A DNA stretch of 8,645 nt from Bacillota bacterium (GCA_023428655.1 JAEYXC010000375.1:1-8645), one strand, 5' to 3'. Positions 1 to 5,860 are shown, counted from the stretch's first letter. The notes: generated by a model not told the origin, from the letters alone. Numbers and translations are program-made.

Positions 1-20
1 AAACTTGAGGAGGAATTACA

Positions 21-674
21 ATGAAAAAAGGACTAACTGAACTGGTATTTATATTGGACAAAAGCGGCTCTATGGGTGGCCTGGAAAACGACACAATAGG
101 TGGTTACAACTCAATGCTTGCCAAACAACAGGCGGTTCAGGGTGAATGCCGTATCACAACCGTATTATTTGATAACAACTACGAACTGCTCCATGACCGC
201 ATCGATATAAAAGCGGTCAGCCCGATTACCGAGAAGGAGTACCGGGTCGGAGGCTCAACCGCCCTTCTTGACGCCATTGGTAGGACGATCCATAAAATCG
301 GTAATGCCCAAAAGCATACCGCAGATGATTACCGCGCTGAAAAGGTGATGTTCGTCATCATTACAGACGGTGCAGAAAACTCCAGTCGAGAATACTCAGC
401 AGAAAAGATCAAGGCACAGATCGAACGACAGAATACAAAGTATGGATGGGAGTTTATCTTCCTTGGTGCAAACATCGACGCTGTTGAGACGGCGGGTCGG
501 TTCGGTATTTCTGCAGACCGTGCTCAGAACTACCATGCCGACAGTGAAGGAGTCGAGCTGAATTTCCGTGTGATGAGTGAAGCGGTTGCTACATTCCGGG
601 AATGCTCCGCAATGCCCGAAGGCTGGAACGATGAAATCAAAAATGATTATAAGAAGCGCGTAGGGCGAAAGTAA
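21..674 (+). CDS. VWA (von Willebrand factor A) domain protein, TerY-like
   Basis: A 217-residue, single-domain cytosolic VWA protein with no signal peptide or membrane segment. A complete MIDAS metal site is visible: D-K-S-G-S at residues 13-17, the Thr of GGST at residue 80, and Asp116 in IITDG. Such sites bind Mg2+ and mediate protein-protein contacts. The domain fills residues 5 to about 195, and the C-terminus is basic. In length and sequence style it matches the stand-alone VWA proteins of Firmicutes related to TerY of tellurium-resistance/stress clusters, but no other ter gene is in view, so a stress role is inference only. The start is supported by GAGGAGG at 6-12, 8 nt upstream. The gene is richer in GC than the kinase that follows. 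Its partner and operon context lie to the left of the window and cannot be seen. The family call is secure; the cellular role is unknown. Confidence 0.93.
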   Translation: MKKGLTELVFILDKSGSMGGLENDTIGGYNSMLAKQQAVQGECRITTVLFDNNYELLHDRIDIKAVSPITEKEYRVGGSTALLDAIGRTIHKIGNAQKHTADDYRAEKVMFVIITDGAENSSREYSAEKIKAQIERQNTKYGWEFIFLGANIDAVETAGRFGISADRAQNYHADSEGVELNFRVMSEAVATFRECSAMPEGWNDEIKNDYKKRVGRK

Positions 675-685
675 ATCTAAGTCTT

Positions 686-740
686 GTTCCGAGAACGGAT
701 AAAACCATAATTAAATGTGGGTATGTTCCTGAGAACGAAA
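686..740. repeat. Two near-identical GTTC...GAAC dyads
   Basis: GTTCCGAGAACG at 686-697 and GTTCCTGAGAACGAAA at 725-740 are near-copies, each an imperfect inverted repeat (GTTC - 3 or 4 nt - GAAC). Their centres are about 39-40 bp apart, and a CATAAT hexamer (706-711) lies between them. They could be a paired operator for a regulator of the downstream kinase or remnants of a short repeat. No known regulator consensus was recognised. Confidence 0.4.
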
Positions 741-775
741 AAAACACTCATATGTTGTCTAACGAGGAAATAGAT

Positions 776-799
776 ATGGCTACTTTAAACCTCCATTGA
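776..799 (+). other. Possible 7-codon leader peptide (MATLNLH)
   Basis: An ATG at 776 opens a 7-residue frame ending in TGA at 797-799, with GAGGAAA at 764-770 placed 5 nt upstream like a genuine ribosome binding site. The stop codon falls at the edge of an imperfect hairpin (787-797 pairing with 809-819, 9 of 11 pairs, 11-nt loop). Short translated leaders upstream of resistance-type genes can act in attenuation, but hairpin and frame are both short enough to be chance. It would be untranscribed if the promoter at 819-847 is the main one. Confidence 0.2.
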
Positions 800-818
800 T
801 ACAGAAGTAATGGTGATT

Positions 819-847
819 TTGAGAGAGGATGAAAGCTGTCTGATAAT
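819..847 (+). promoter_or_regulatory. Candidate sigma-A promoter for the phosphotransferase gene
   Basis: TTGAGA (819-824; 5 of 6 match to TTGACA), a 17-bp spacer, then GATAAT (842-847; 5 of 6 match to TATAAT). The spacing is ideal. The predicted transcription start, near 854, would fall inside the AGGGG ribosome binding site at 853-857, so a transcript from here would have a very short leader. Either the true start is a few bases off or a second, upstream promoter matters. Confidence 0.4.
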
Positions 848-864
848 ATGTCAGGGGATGTTTT

Positions 865-1800
865 ATGATGGATCATAGTAAAAAGTCTAAAATACTTGAA
901 AAATATAATGTTTCTGAATCTGAATTGATTGGTTGGGGAACAGAAGCCCAAGTGTTCAGCTATCATGAGGGTAAGGTTTTGAAGTTATATAATGACATTT
1001 CCGATCTTAACAAACAGTCGATGTTAAAAAAATTTTATGAAACCATTGATTCCAAGTATGTTAGTTATGAACTTCCCTATATTTATGATATATTTGATGA
1101 TGAAGGCACTGTGATAACGATAGAAAAACGGGTTAAAGGTAACAACCTGCAGAAGTGTTTGCATCAGTTTAATGATAAAGAATTAGATAACTTGTTTAAA
1201 ACTTATCTTGCTGCAAGTCTGGAATTAAAAAACGTAATAGCAAATTCTGCATTTACAGGATGTAAGTTATTTAACGATTATTGTATTCCACCAACAGAAT
1301 ATAAAGATTGGCATTCTTTCTTAAAACATTTCTTGATTTGCAGACAGGAAGGGCTTCGGGATTATTTTCTAAGGGATGTTTTAAACTATAATATTAAATT
1401 TAATATATTGATAGACATTTTATCAGTGAAATATGAGGGAGAGTACTCATTAATTCATGGTGATTTGTATCCAGGTAATTTACTTATTGATGAAGACGGT
1501 AGAATTACAGGATTAATTGACTTTGGGATTATGACAATGTATGGAGATTATTTATTTGATATTGCTACAAGCTGGGTATTTTTTGATATGTATGATGATT
1601 TGAAAGCGAATATATTAGAGAGATATCTTCATGTGATTATTGAGAATTTAGGCGATGGAATAAAGAAAAAACTTTATTTATATGTGTTAGTTTACAGTAT
1701 GTTTTCAGCCGATTTCTATAGCAAAGATTGCAAAGATGGGCATTATCGGTGGTGTGTGCAGAATTTAAACAACGATACTTATTGGAACGGATTGACATAA
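865..1800 (+). CDS. Aminoglycoside phosphotransferase/choline kinase-fold kinase
   Basis: A 311-residue protein kinase-like small-molecule phosphotransferase (APH superfamily). Visible elements in order: a glycine-rich nucleotide loop GWGTEAQVF (23-31), the ATP lysine in VLKLY (K40), the catalytic loop HGDLYPGNL with D200 and N205, and the metal-binding DFG-type IDFG (D219). All key residues are present, so it should be active. The acceptor is unknown: relatives phosphorylate aminoglycosides, macrolides, choline or thiamine, and nothing here singles one out. The start at 865 is supported by AGGGG at 853-857; ATG 868 is an alternative. The gene is conspicuously AT-rich beside the VWA and EFR1 genes, consistent with separate acquisition. 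It ends at TAA 1798-1800, with no obvious terminator before the next gene. Calling it an antibiotic-resistance gene would be over-reading. Confidence 0.88.
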   Translation: MMDHSKKSKILEKYNVSESELIGWGTEAQVFSYHEGKVLKLYNDISDLNKQSMLKKFYETIDSKYVSYELPYIYDIFDDEGTVITIEKRVKGNNLQKCLHQFNDKELDNLFKTYLAASLELKNVIANSAFTGCKLFNDYCIPPTEYKDWHSFLKHFLICRQEGLRDYFLRDVLNYNIKFNILIDILSVKYEGEYSLIHGDLYPGNLLIDEDGRITGLIDFGIMTMYGDYLFDIATSWVFFDMYDDLKANILERYLHVIIENLGDGIKKKLYLYVLVYSMFSADFYSKDCKDGHYRWCVQNLNNDTYWNGLT

Positions 1801-1886
1801 TATCGCGGAATATTGGTTTAAGCATCCTTGATGGAATGCATCCTGCGGATTTCTTTGCCTACAGTGTTTCCGGAAGAAAGGAATGA
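1722..1886 (+). pseudogene. Possible C-terminal relic of a gene upstream of the EFR1 gene
   Basis: After TAG at 1719-1721 a 54-codon frame runs through the last part of the kinase gene in another frame and continues past its stop to TGA 1884-1886, only 7 nt before the EFR1 start. The part beyond the kinase (about 1801-1883) reads NIGLSILDGMHPADFFAY and ends SGRKE, which has coding-like composition. There is no ATG or ribosome binding site; TTG 1728 is the earliest conceivable start. The stop-to-start spacing is typical of an operon, so this could be the tail of a former upstream partner left after a rearrangement that brought in the kinase. The product was not recognised, and chance is a real alternative. 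Confidence 0.2.
1877..1883 (+). promoter_or_regulatory. Ribosome binding site fixing the EFR1 start
   Basis: AAAGGAA lies 10 nt before ATG 1894. The longer frame opens at TTG 1828 or ATG 1831, which have no comparable site, and the flavodoxin-like domain begins exactly at 1894 (MIYYFSGTGNS). Confidence 0.6.
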
Positions 1887-1893
1887 ATCGGAT

Positions 1894-2610
1894 ATGATAT
1901 ATTATTTTTCAGGTACAGGAAACTCAAAATGGGTTGCTGAGAAGCTTGCCTCAAAAACAGATGATATTGCGGTCAATTTGATGGAGTGTTCGGTAGTTTC
2001 GTCCATCAATAATCAAACCATCGGTATTGTGTTTCCTATCTATGCCTGGGGGCCGCCGGAACCGGTACTGGAGTTTGTGAAAAAGCTTACAGGTAAGCCC
2101 GGATTTACTTATGGAGTGTGTACCTGCGGTGCCGACGCAGGCAATGCTATGGAACAATTATGCGACATTTTCCCCTTAAACAGCAGATATTCTATTGCGA
2201 TGCCCAGTAATTATATTATGGGAGCGGATGTGGAAAGTGACGAAATAATAGCCTCAAAGATTACCAAGGCCAAAGAAAGGCTTGATATTATTGGGGCACA
2301 GGTGATCGCAAAGCAATCTGTGAATGATGTCAATAGAGGTAGTTTACCTTGGATTAAATCCAACCTCGCCAACTTTGGATTTAACAAATTCGCTCGTAGC
2401 ACAAAGCCATTTTATGTGAAAGACAACTGCATAGCTTGTGGTCTTTGCGAAAAGAATTGTCCCACCAACACCATAAGGATTATCGACGGTAAACCACATT
2501 GGGGTGAGAAATGCTATCAATGTACAGCATGCATCAATCGCTGTCCAGTACAGGCGATTGAATATGGGAAAGGGACCTTAGTACGAGGTAGGTATGTGTT
2601 CAAAGAATAA
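1894..2610 (+). CDS. EFR1-family flavodoxin/ferredoxin electron-transfer protein
   Basis: A 238-residue cytosolic two-part redox protein. The N-terminal part is flavodoxin-like: MIYYFSGTGNSKW starts with a beta strand and the FMN phosphate loop SGTGNS (6-11), and VFPIYAWGPPEP (46-57) is a second flavin-contact loop. The C-terminal part is a bacterial-type ferredoxin with two complete CxxCxxCxxxC motifs: C179/C182/C185/C189 and C207/C210/C213/C217, each followed by Pro, which would hold two [4Fe-4S] clusters. The architecture and the end at GRYVFKE match the EFR1 family, widespread in anaerobic Clostridia and presumed to shuttle electrons; its partners are generally unknown. An in-frame extension back to TTG 1828 adds 22 residues that do not belong to the fold. 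TTGACA at 1792-1797 is a perfect -35 hexamer, but no convincing -10 follows. The gene stands alone here. Confidence 0.9.
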   Translation: MIYYFSGTGNSKWVAEKLASKTDDIAVNLMECSVVSSINNQTIGIVFPIYAWGPPEPVLEFVKKLTGKPGFTYGVCTCGADAGNAMEQLCDIFPLNSRYSIAMPSNYIMGADVESDEIIASKITKAKERLDIIGAQVIAKQSVNDVNRGSLPWIKSNLANFGFNKFARSTKPFYVKDNCIACGLCEKNCPTNTIRIIDGKPHWGEKCYQCTACINRCPVQAIEYGKGTLVRGRYVFKE

Positions 2611-2772
2611 TAGAGAATCAGGAATGTAATTAATACAATCTATATTTATTAAACTATTCACGTATATAAGCAGAGTAAATGGTACGACAGAAGAATACGT
2701 GTCCCAAAGGATTGATCGGGTTTCTAAATGGACGCGGTGCAGAATTGTTAACGCTGTGCTGTGTTCATTTTT

Positions 2773-2781
2773 TGTTATAGT
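2773..2781 (+). promoter_or_regulatory. Candidate extended -10 promoter for the SDR-decarboxylase pair
   Basis: TGTTATAGT contains an extended -10 (TG, one base, TATAGT; 5 of 6 to TATAAT). No good -35 sits 16-18 bp upstream; TTGTTA (2745-2750) is 25 bp away. It would give a leader of about 90 nt before ATG 2880. The remainder of the 2611-2879 spacer holds no gene I can support. Confidence 0.3.
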
Positions 2782-2879
2782 GTGATTTGGTCATATGGTA
2801 CGAAGGAGAGAAAATATTAATCCACGTGGAGACAATGATATTTAACGATTTAACAATCAATGGAAGGAGAGTATGAAAT

Positions 2880-3668
2880 ATGAAGCTAGAAGGAAAACGT
2901 GTGATCCTTACCGGGGCATCCTCCGGTATCGGGCTGGAATTGCTGAAGCTACTATTGGAAAAAGGCTGTACCGTTGTTGCAGCTGCAAGGCATATCGAGA
3001 GGCTGGAGCTATCCGGTTCAAAGCTTTTTCTTAGAAAATGCGACGTTTCCAAGAAGGAAGAACTGGATGACCTATTTGACTTCTCATTGGAAAGGATGGG
3101 CGGCATTGATCTTTTTATAGCAAATGCGGGGTTTGCTTATTTTGAAAAGATAGAGAAACCGGATTGGGAGCATATTGAGTCAATTTTTAAGACAAATATA
3201 ATGAGCTTTATTTATTGTGCAGAAAAAATGAAGGAGCTTAATGGAAGTAGGCCCTATAATTTTGTAGTGACAGCCAGTGGAATGAGCTTACTCTCCATCC
3301 CCGGCTACTCTTTGTACAGTGGTACAAAGGCTGCAATTAGGGGATTTGCGGATGCCTACCGCTTTGAGCTTGAGAAGGGACAGCATTTTCAAGTGGTTTA
3401 TCCCATTGCAACCAAAACGAAATTCTTTTCCCGTGCAGGCAATAATACTCCGATTCCATGGCCTACTCAGACCGCTGATGCGGTTGCCCGTAGTATTATT
3501 GGAGGAATAGAGAAGAACCGGAAGCGAATTTTCCCTTCAAAGGTGTTTTATACCACGAACTTGATTAACCGAATCCTGCCATTCATTAATATCCTTTATG
3601 TTAACATATACAACCAACAGTTCCAAAAATGGCTTCAAGCCAGCAAGCAGAAAGGAGACAATTTATGA
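2880..3668 (+). CDS. Short-chain dehydrogenase/reductase (SDR), classical type
   Basis: A 262-residue NAD(P)-dependent oxidoreductase. Classical SDR signatures are all present: the Rossmann loop TGASSGIG (11-18), the CDV adenine-contact strand (54-56), NAG (82-84), N106 in TNIMS, catalytic S133, and YSGTK with Y146 and K150. ARH after the second strand (residues 36-38) hints at NADP preference by analogy. The usual PG after the catalytic helix is replaced by YPIATKT, so the Gly is lost. The C-terminus (222-246) is hydrophobic and aromatic and may contact membrane or a hydrophobic substrate. AAGGAG at 2864-2869, 10 nt upstream, supports the start; ATG 2873 is in another frame. The stop overlaps the next start (ATGA, 3665-3668), indicating translational coupling and a shared pathway. 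The substrate is not deducible: a hydroxy/keto compound processed with the downstream decarboxylase-like enzyme is the natural inference. Confidence 0.92.
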   Translation: MKLEGKRVILTGASSGIGLELLKLLLEKGCTVVAAARHIERLELSGSKLFLRKCDVSKKEELDDLFDFSLERMGGIDLFIANAGFAYFEKIEKPDWEHIESIFKTNIMSFIYCAEKMKELNGSRPYNFVVTASGMSLLSIPGYSLYSGTKAAIRGFADAYRFELEKGQHFQVVYPIATKTKFFSRAGNNTPIPWPTQTADAVARSIIGGIEKNRKRIFPSKVFYTTNLINRILPFINILYVNIYNQQFQKWLQASKQKGDNL

Positions 3669-4342
3669 TAGAAACTGTAGCTCATTCCTTTCCGGCTCCG
3701 TGGAGTTTACGGGGCAAAGGCTATATTCTGATCTATAAGTTTAAGCGTGATTTTGTTGAGAAGCATGGCAATGTACCTGATTTTTTACAGGGACATTATG
3801 CTGGAGGTTTTGGAAGCGTTATGCTGGTGGATTATCAACAATCGGATGCCGGACCTTACGGGGAACTGCTCTTCATTCCGGGTAAATTCAAGTTCAAAGG
3901 AAAGAGACTGGATACCATCAGTAAAATCTACGTATCATCGGAGGAAAGCGTAGTAAATGGCAGGACAAACTGGGGTATTCCCAAGGAACGGGCGGATTTC
4001 GAATTTGAGCAGCTTAATAGCCTCGAGGAACGCATCCGGGTTAGACTTGGAGGAGCTCGTATCGCTGAATTTATAATTCGTTCCGGAGCACTACCTTTTC
4101 CCGTTAGCACCAAGTTACTTCCCTTTCCACTAGTACAACAACAGGAAGGAAAATATTTCTATACCACCTTTTCGGGGAGTGGTACCGGTCGATTGGCCAA
4201 AATAGAAAGGTTGGAGGTCAACTCCGATTACTTTCCGGACATATCATCATGCAAGCCCATCGCAGTGATAAAGGTAGATCCATTCGCGATCACCTTTCCG
4301 AAAGCAGTTATAAAAGAGATCGAAAGAATAAAGTCCTTGTAA
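3665..4342 (+). CDS. Acetoacetate decarboxylase-superfamily protein
   Basis: A 225-residue ADC-like protein. Visible family hallmarks are the conserved core GPYGELLFIPGKF (63-75), the segment TNWGIPKE (101-108), and a C-terminal PFAITFP (206-212). K107 in GIPK aligns by motif with the Schiff-base lysine of clostridial acetoacetate decarboxylase (YPKK), but the neighbouring second lysine, which lowers the pKa in that enzyme, is replaced by Glu108. The reaction may therefore be a related one (decarboxylase, aldolase-dehydratase or cyclase, as elsewhere in the superfamily) rather than acetoacetate to acetone. An in-frame start at 3629 lies inside the SDR gene; ATG 3665 is preferred because AAAGGAG (3651-3657) sits 7 nt upstream and the alignment begins there. 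It overlaps the SDR stop by 4 nt and ends just before a terminator. Confidence 0.87.
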   Translation: MIETVAHSFPAPWSLRGKGYILIYKFKRDFVEKHGNVPDFLQGHYAGGFGSVMLVDYQQSDAGPYGELLFIPGKFKFKGKRLDTISKIYVSSEESVVNGRTNWGIPKERADFEFEQLNSLEERIRVRLGGARIAEFIIRSGALPFPVSTKLLPFPLVQQQEGKYFYTTFSGSGTGRLAKIERLEVNSDYFPDISSCKPIAVIKVDPFAITFPKAVIKEIERIKSL

Positions 4343-4365
4343 CAAAAAGCATTTACATTTATCGT

Positions 4366-4405
4366 AAAGCGTACCCTTTGGTGTAGAGCCTTAGGGTACG
4401 CTTTT
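4366..4405 (+). terminator. Rho-independent terminator of the SDR-decarboxylase operon
   Basis: AAAGCGTACCCT (4366-4377) pairs perfectly with AGGGTACGCTTT (4393-4404), a 12-bp stem with a 15-nt loop, ending in a short T run (4402-4405) then GCATG. It lies 24 nt after the stop codon. The T tract is short but the stem is strong. Confidence 0.75.
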
Positions 4406-4480
4406 GCATGTGGTAGCAGAACGGATGCTTGCATAAGAGAATATTAAATAGCAAAAGATATGATAAAATTTATTAATTAT

Positions 4481-4484
4481 GGAG
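4481..4484 (+). promoter_or_regulatory. Ribosome binding site deciding the membrane-protein start
   Basis: GGAG sits 5 nt before ATG 4490. The longer alternative ATG 4460 is preceded by AGCAAAAGAT, with no SD-like sequence. Confidence 0.45.
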
Positions 4485-4489
4485 ATGTC

Positions 4490-5068
4490 ATGTATCGTTC
4501 ATTTCGTAGAAAGCATTGGGATATTTTTAGTATATATGTGATTCCTATTTTTACAATATTGCTGGCTTGTACGGACGGGTGGGTTTCAACGAATCTATCT
4601 GTGATTGCCTATTCAAAGAATAAAGAGTTTGCATTTATTATATGGGGATTTTTGTCAGCTTGGTATTTTAATGCATATATCTGGCACTTATTCAAGCTTG
4701 TCAAATACCAAGGCAGAATGGGGATATCTTTTCTGCAGGCTGCCACAATAAGCCTGATTTTTGCTGTTTTAACCCCTTATTTACCGGAACAGTTTCCGCA
4801 GAAAGCGAAATATCATATCTTATTTGCTTTTTTTTCGCCCATATTATTATTGGTATGTTTTATCTGCTTTCATATTTATCTAGAGGGAATAAATCAACAT
4901 ATATTTAAGAGAGCTAGATATGAATTATTAGTTATGGTTATGGTGTCTGTAGGGTTGCTTTATCGATTAGGCTTTGTAAGTAGTTTACTAGAGATATTTA
5001 TCAGTGTTAGCGTTTGTTATTTTTTAAGAACAACTCATAAACGAATTGAAGTGTTGCAAATGAGATAG
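4490..5068 (+). CDS. Unrecognised six-helix integral membrane protein
   Basis: A 192-residue hydrophobic protein I cannot assign to a family. It has a short basic N-terminus (MYRSFRRKHWD), then about six membrane segments near residues 12-31, 47-68, 79-98, 109-131, 145-162 and 163-179. Connecting loops carry PYLPEQFPQKAKYH (96-109) and a basic HIFKRARYE stretch (137-145). Positive charges in the N-terminus and the 137-145 loop suggest the N-terminus is cytosolic. No catalytic motif or metal site is evident. The C-terminus is a short charged tail (HKRIEVLQMR). Starting at ATG 4460 would add 10 residues, but only ATG 4490 has an SD. The gene is AT-rich, monocistronic, and placed between an upstream terminator and a downstream hairpin. 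No promoter with both hexamers was found in the 84 nt after the terminator. Function unknown. Confidence 0.7.
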   Translation: MYRSFRRKHWDIFSIYVIPIFTILLACTDGWVSTNLSVIAYSKNKEFAFIIWGFLSAWYFNAYIWHLFKLVKYQGRMGISFLQAATISLIFAVLTPYLPEQFPQKAKYHILFAFFSPILLLVCFICFHIYLEGINQHIFKRARYELLVMVMVSVGLLYRLGFVSSLLEIFISVSVCYFLRTTHKRIEVLQMR

Positions 5069-5073
5069 GTTAG

Positions 5074-5229
5074 GCTGATCAATGTTTAAGAAAGAAGCAA
5101 TTGTTGCACAATGAAGATGAAAGTGCTTTTAAGAAACAAAAATATGATAGCCCAGAAATAGAAGCTTTGATGATTCGATTTCTGGGCTTATGTGACTCGT
5201 TTTCGACGTCTTATGAACTACGATTTTGA
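5074..5229 (+). other. Open 51-codon frame without ATG, small-peptide-like
   Basis: The frame runs from the codon after TAG 5071-5073 to TGA 5227-5229. It contains KKQKYDSPEIEALMIRF and then LGLCDSFSTS. The lysine-Tyr-x-x-Pro-Glu-Ile-Glu style recalls leader regions of small Firmicutes precursor peptides, but there is no ATG; TTG 5101/5104 with a weak AAGAAAG (5089-5095) is the best start. The terminator-like hairpin at 5149-5188 lies inside it, which argues against a real gene. Treat as an unproven or decayed frame. Confidence 0.15.
5149..5188. terminator. Hairpin between convergent genes, probable terminator
   Basis: AGCCCAGAAAT (5149-5159) pairs perfectly with ATTTCTGGGCT (5178-5188), 11 bp with an 18-nt loop. 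On the + strand the tail is TATGTGACTCG, poor in T. On the - strand it is ATCATATTTTTG, somewhat better. It lies between the ends of the membrane-protein gene (+) and the DUF3243 gene (-), where a shared terminator is expected. Confidence 0.55.
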
Positions 5230-5270
5230 ACGAGCAGTCATATCCGCAATGAGGGATTGAATAAGAGGTA

Positions 5271-5516
5271 TTATTTATCAACAATTTTTACAATAAGCTT
5301 CGCTAAAACCTTTCGGTCATCTTCATCAGCTGCATCCCACAATTCCTTTAGAAGCCTTTCTTCATCGTTATGAGGACGAACATGGTTTGATAGGTAGGTA
5401 CCGACCTTTTCGGATAGATTATTGATGGTCTTATCCGACATACCAATCGTTTCACCAAGATCAACCGCTTTTCCAAGGGTCTTTTTCCAATCATGCCAAT
5501 TCTCCATTATTTCCAT
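5271..5516 (-). CDS. DUF3243 family protein (YmfJ-like)
   Basis: An 81-residue acidic, all-helical cytosolic protein. WHDWKKTLG near the N-terminus, GMSDKTINNLSEKVGTYLS (25-43), and above all EERLLKELWDAADEDDRK (52-69) match the DUF3243 pattern known from Bacillus subtilis YmfJ, and the length is usual for the family. No biochemical function is established for it. The start at 5516 is fixed by a perfect AGGAGG (5525-5530, minus strand) 8 nt upstream; ATG 5507 is an internal alternative. A TATAGT hexamer lies upstream on the minus strand without a properly spaced -35. It is transcribed alone, convergent with the membrane-protein gene. In B. subtilis the homologue sits among ymf genes, none of which appears here. 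Confidence 0.88.
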   Translation of the reverse strand: MEIMENWHDWKKTLGKAVDLGETIGMSDKTINNLSEKVGTYLSNHVRPHNDEERLLKELWDAADEDDRKVLAKLIVKIVDK

Positions 5517-5614
5517 AGCAATTTCCTCCTTTTTATTCTTAACTATATTATTCTATTTTTGAAGCAATCTATGTAAGATTTCATTTATCATTATGAAATA
5601 AAAGAGATGGATAT

Positions 5615-5737
5615 ATGGAATTACGGATAAGCGAAGGAATAATTTTCGACGGACTTGCTAATTACAAGTTCAAATTAATAATTAAGAAATTATGGTCTAG
5701 GTATTACTTGAGGAAAAGATTATTCCAGAATGGCTAA
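5615..5737 (+). CDS. Possible small basic protein (40 residues), unproven
   Basis: An ATG-to-TAA frame encoding 40 residues. It begins MELRISEGIIFDG and has a strongly basic, aromatic second half (KFKLIIKKLWSRYYLRKRLF, 18-37) that could form a cationic amphipathic helix. The only upstream SD-like sequence is a weak GAGATGG (5604-5610). It lies between a weak hairpin and the promoter region of the amidohydrolase gene. A frame of this length is expected by chance in AT-rich DNA; it is listed because of its unusual charge pattern. No family was recognised. Confidence 0.15.
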   Translation: MELRISEGIIFDGLANYKFKLIIKKLWSRYYLRKRLFQNG

Positions 5738-5742
5738 CCCTA

Positions 5743-5751
5743 TGATATACT
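5743..5751 (+). promoter_or_regulatory. Candidate extended -10 promoter for the amidohydrolase gene
   Basis: TGATATACT provides TG, one base and TATACT (5 of 6 to TATAAT), an extended -10 element. The -35 region (ATTCCA/TTCCAG around 5722-5728) is poor. Transcription would start near 5758, leaving a leader of roughly 110 nt before ATG 5871. Confidence 0.35.
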
Positions 5752-5860
5752 AATAAATGTAAAATAAAACTGGTTCATTGTAAGGTGCATCCCATTATTG
5801 TTAGCGGAGAAGCAAAAACGATAGTGTGTTGAGTTGAGGGCACACATATATAATGAATAT

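Noticed and set aside
21..674. Tellurite-resistance operon implied by the TerY-like VWA protein
   Set aside because: No TerC, TerD or related gene is present in the window; a lone VWA protein does not support it.
1828..1893. N-terminal extension of the EFR1 gene to TTG/ATG at 1828/1831
   Set aside because: No ribosome binding site for it, and the 22 extra residues precede the first beta strand of the flavodoxin fold; ATG 1894 has an SD.
2630..2785. 51-codon open stretch upstream of the SDR gene, containing EEYVSQRID
   Set aside because: No ATG start or ribosome binding site, no recognisable family, and the length is within chance expectation; I could not show it to be a regulator remnant.
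2765..3106. 113-codon frame on the minus strand, Ser/Phe-rich
   Set aside because: It is antisense to the SDR gene, which has full family motifs and a good ribosome binding site; the minus frame has low-complexity composition typical of a shadow.
4425..4434. ATGCTTGCAT palindrome before the membrane-protein gene as an operator
   Set aside because: A single 10-bp palindrome; TTGCAT within it as a -35 has no -10 at a workable distance.
5776..5838. Short frame including VHPIIVSGEAKTIVC in the amidohydrolase leader
   Set aside because: Too short, no ATG, and no homology I can name; more likely untranslated leader.
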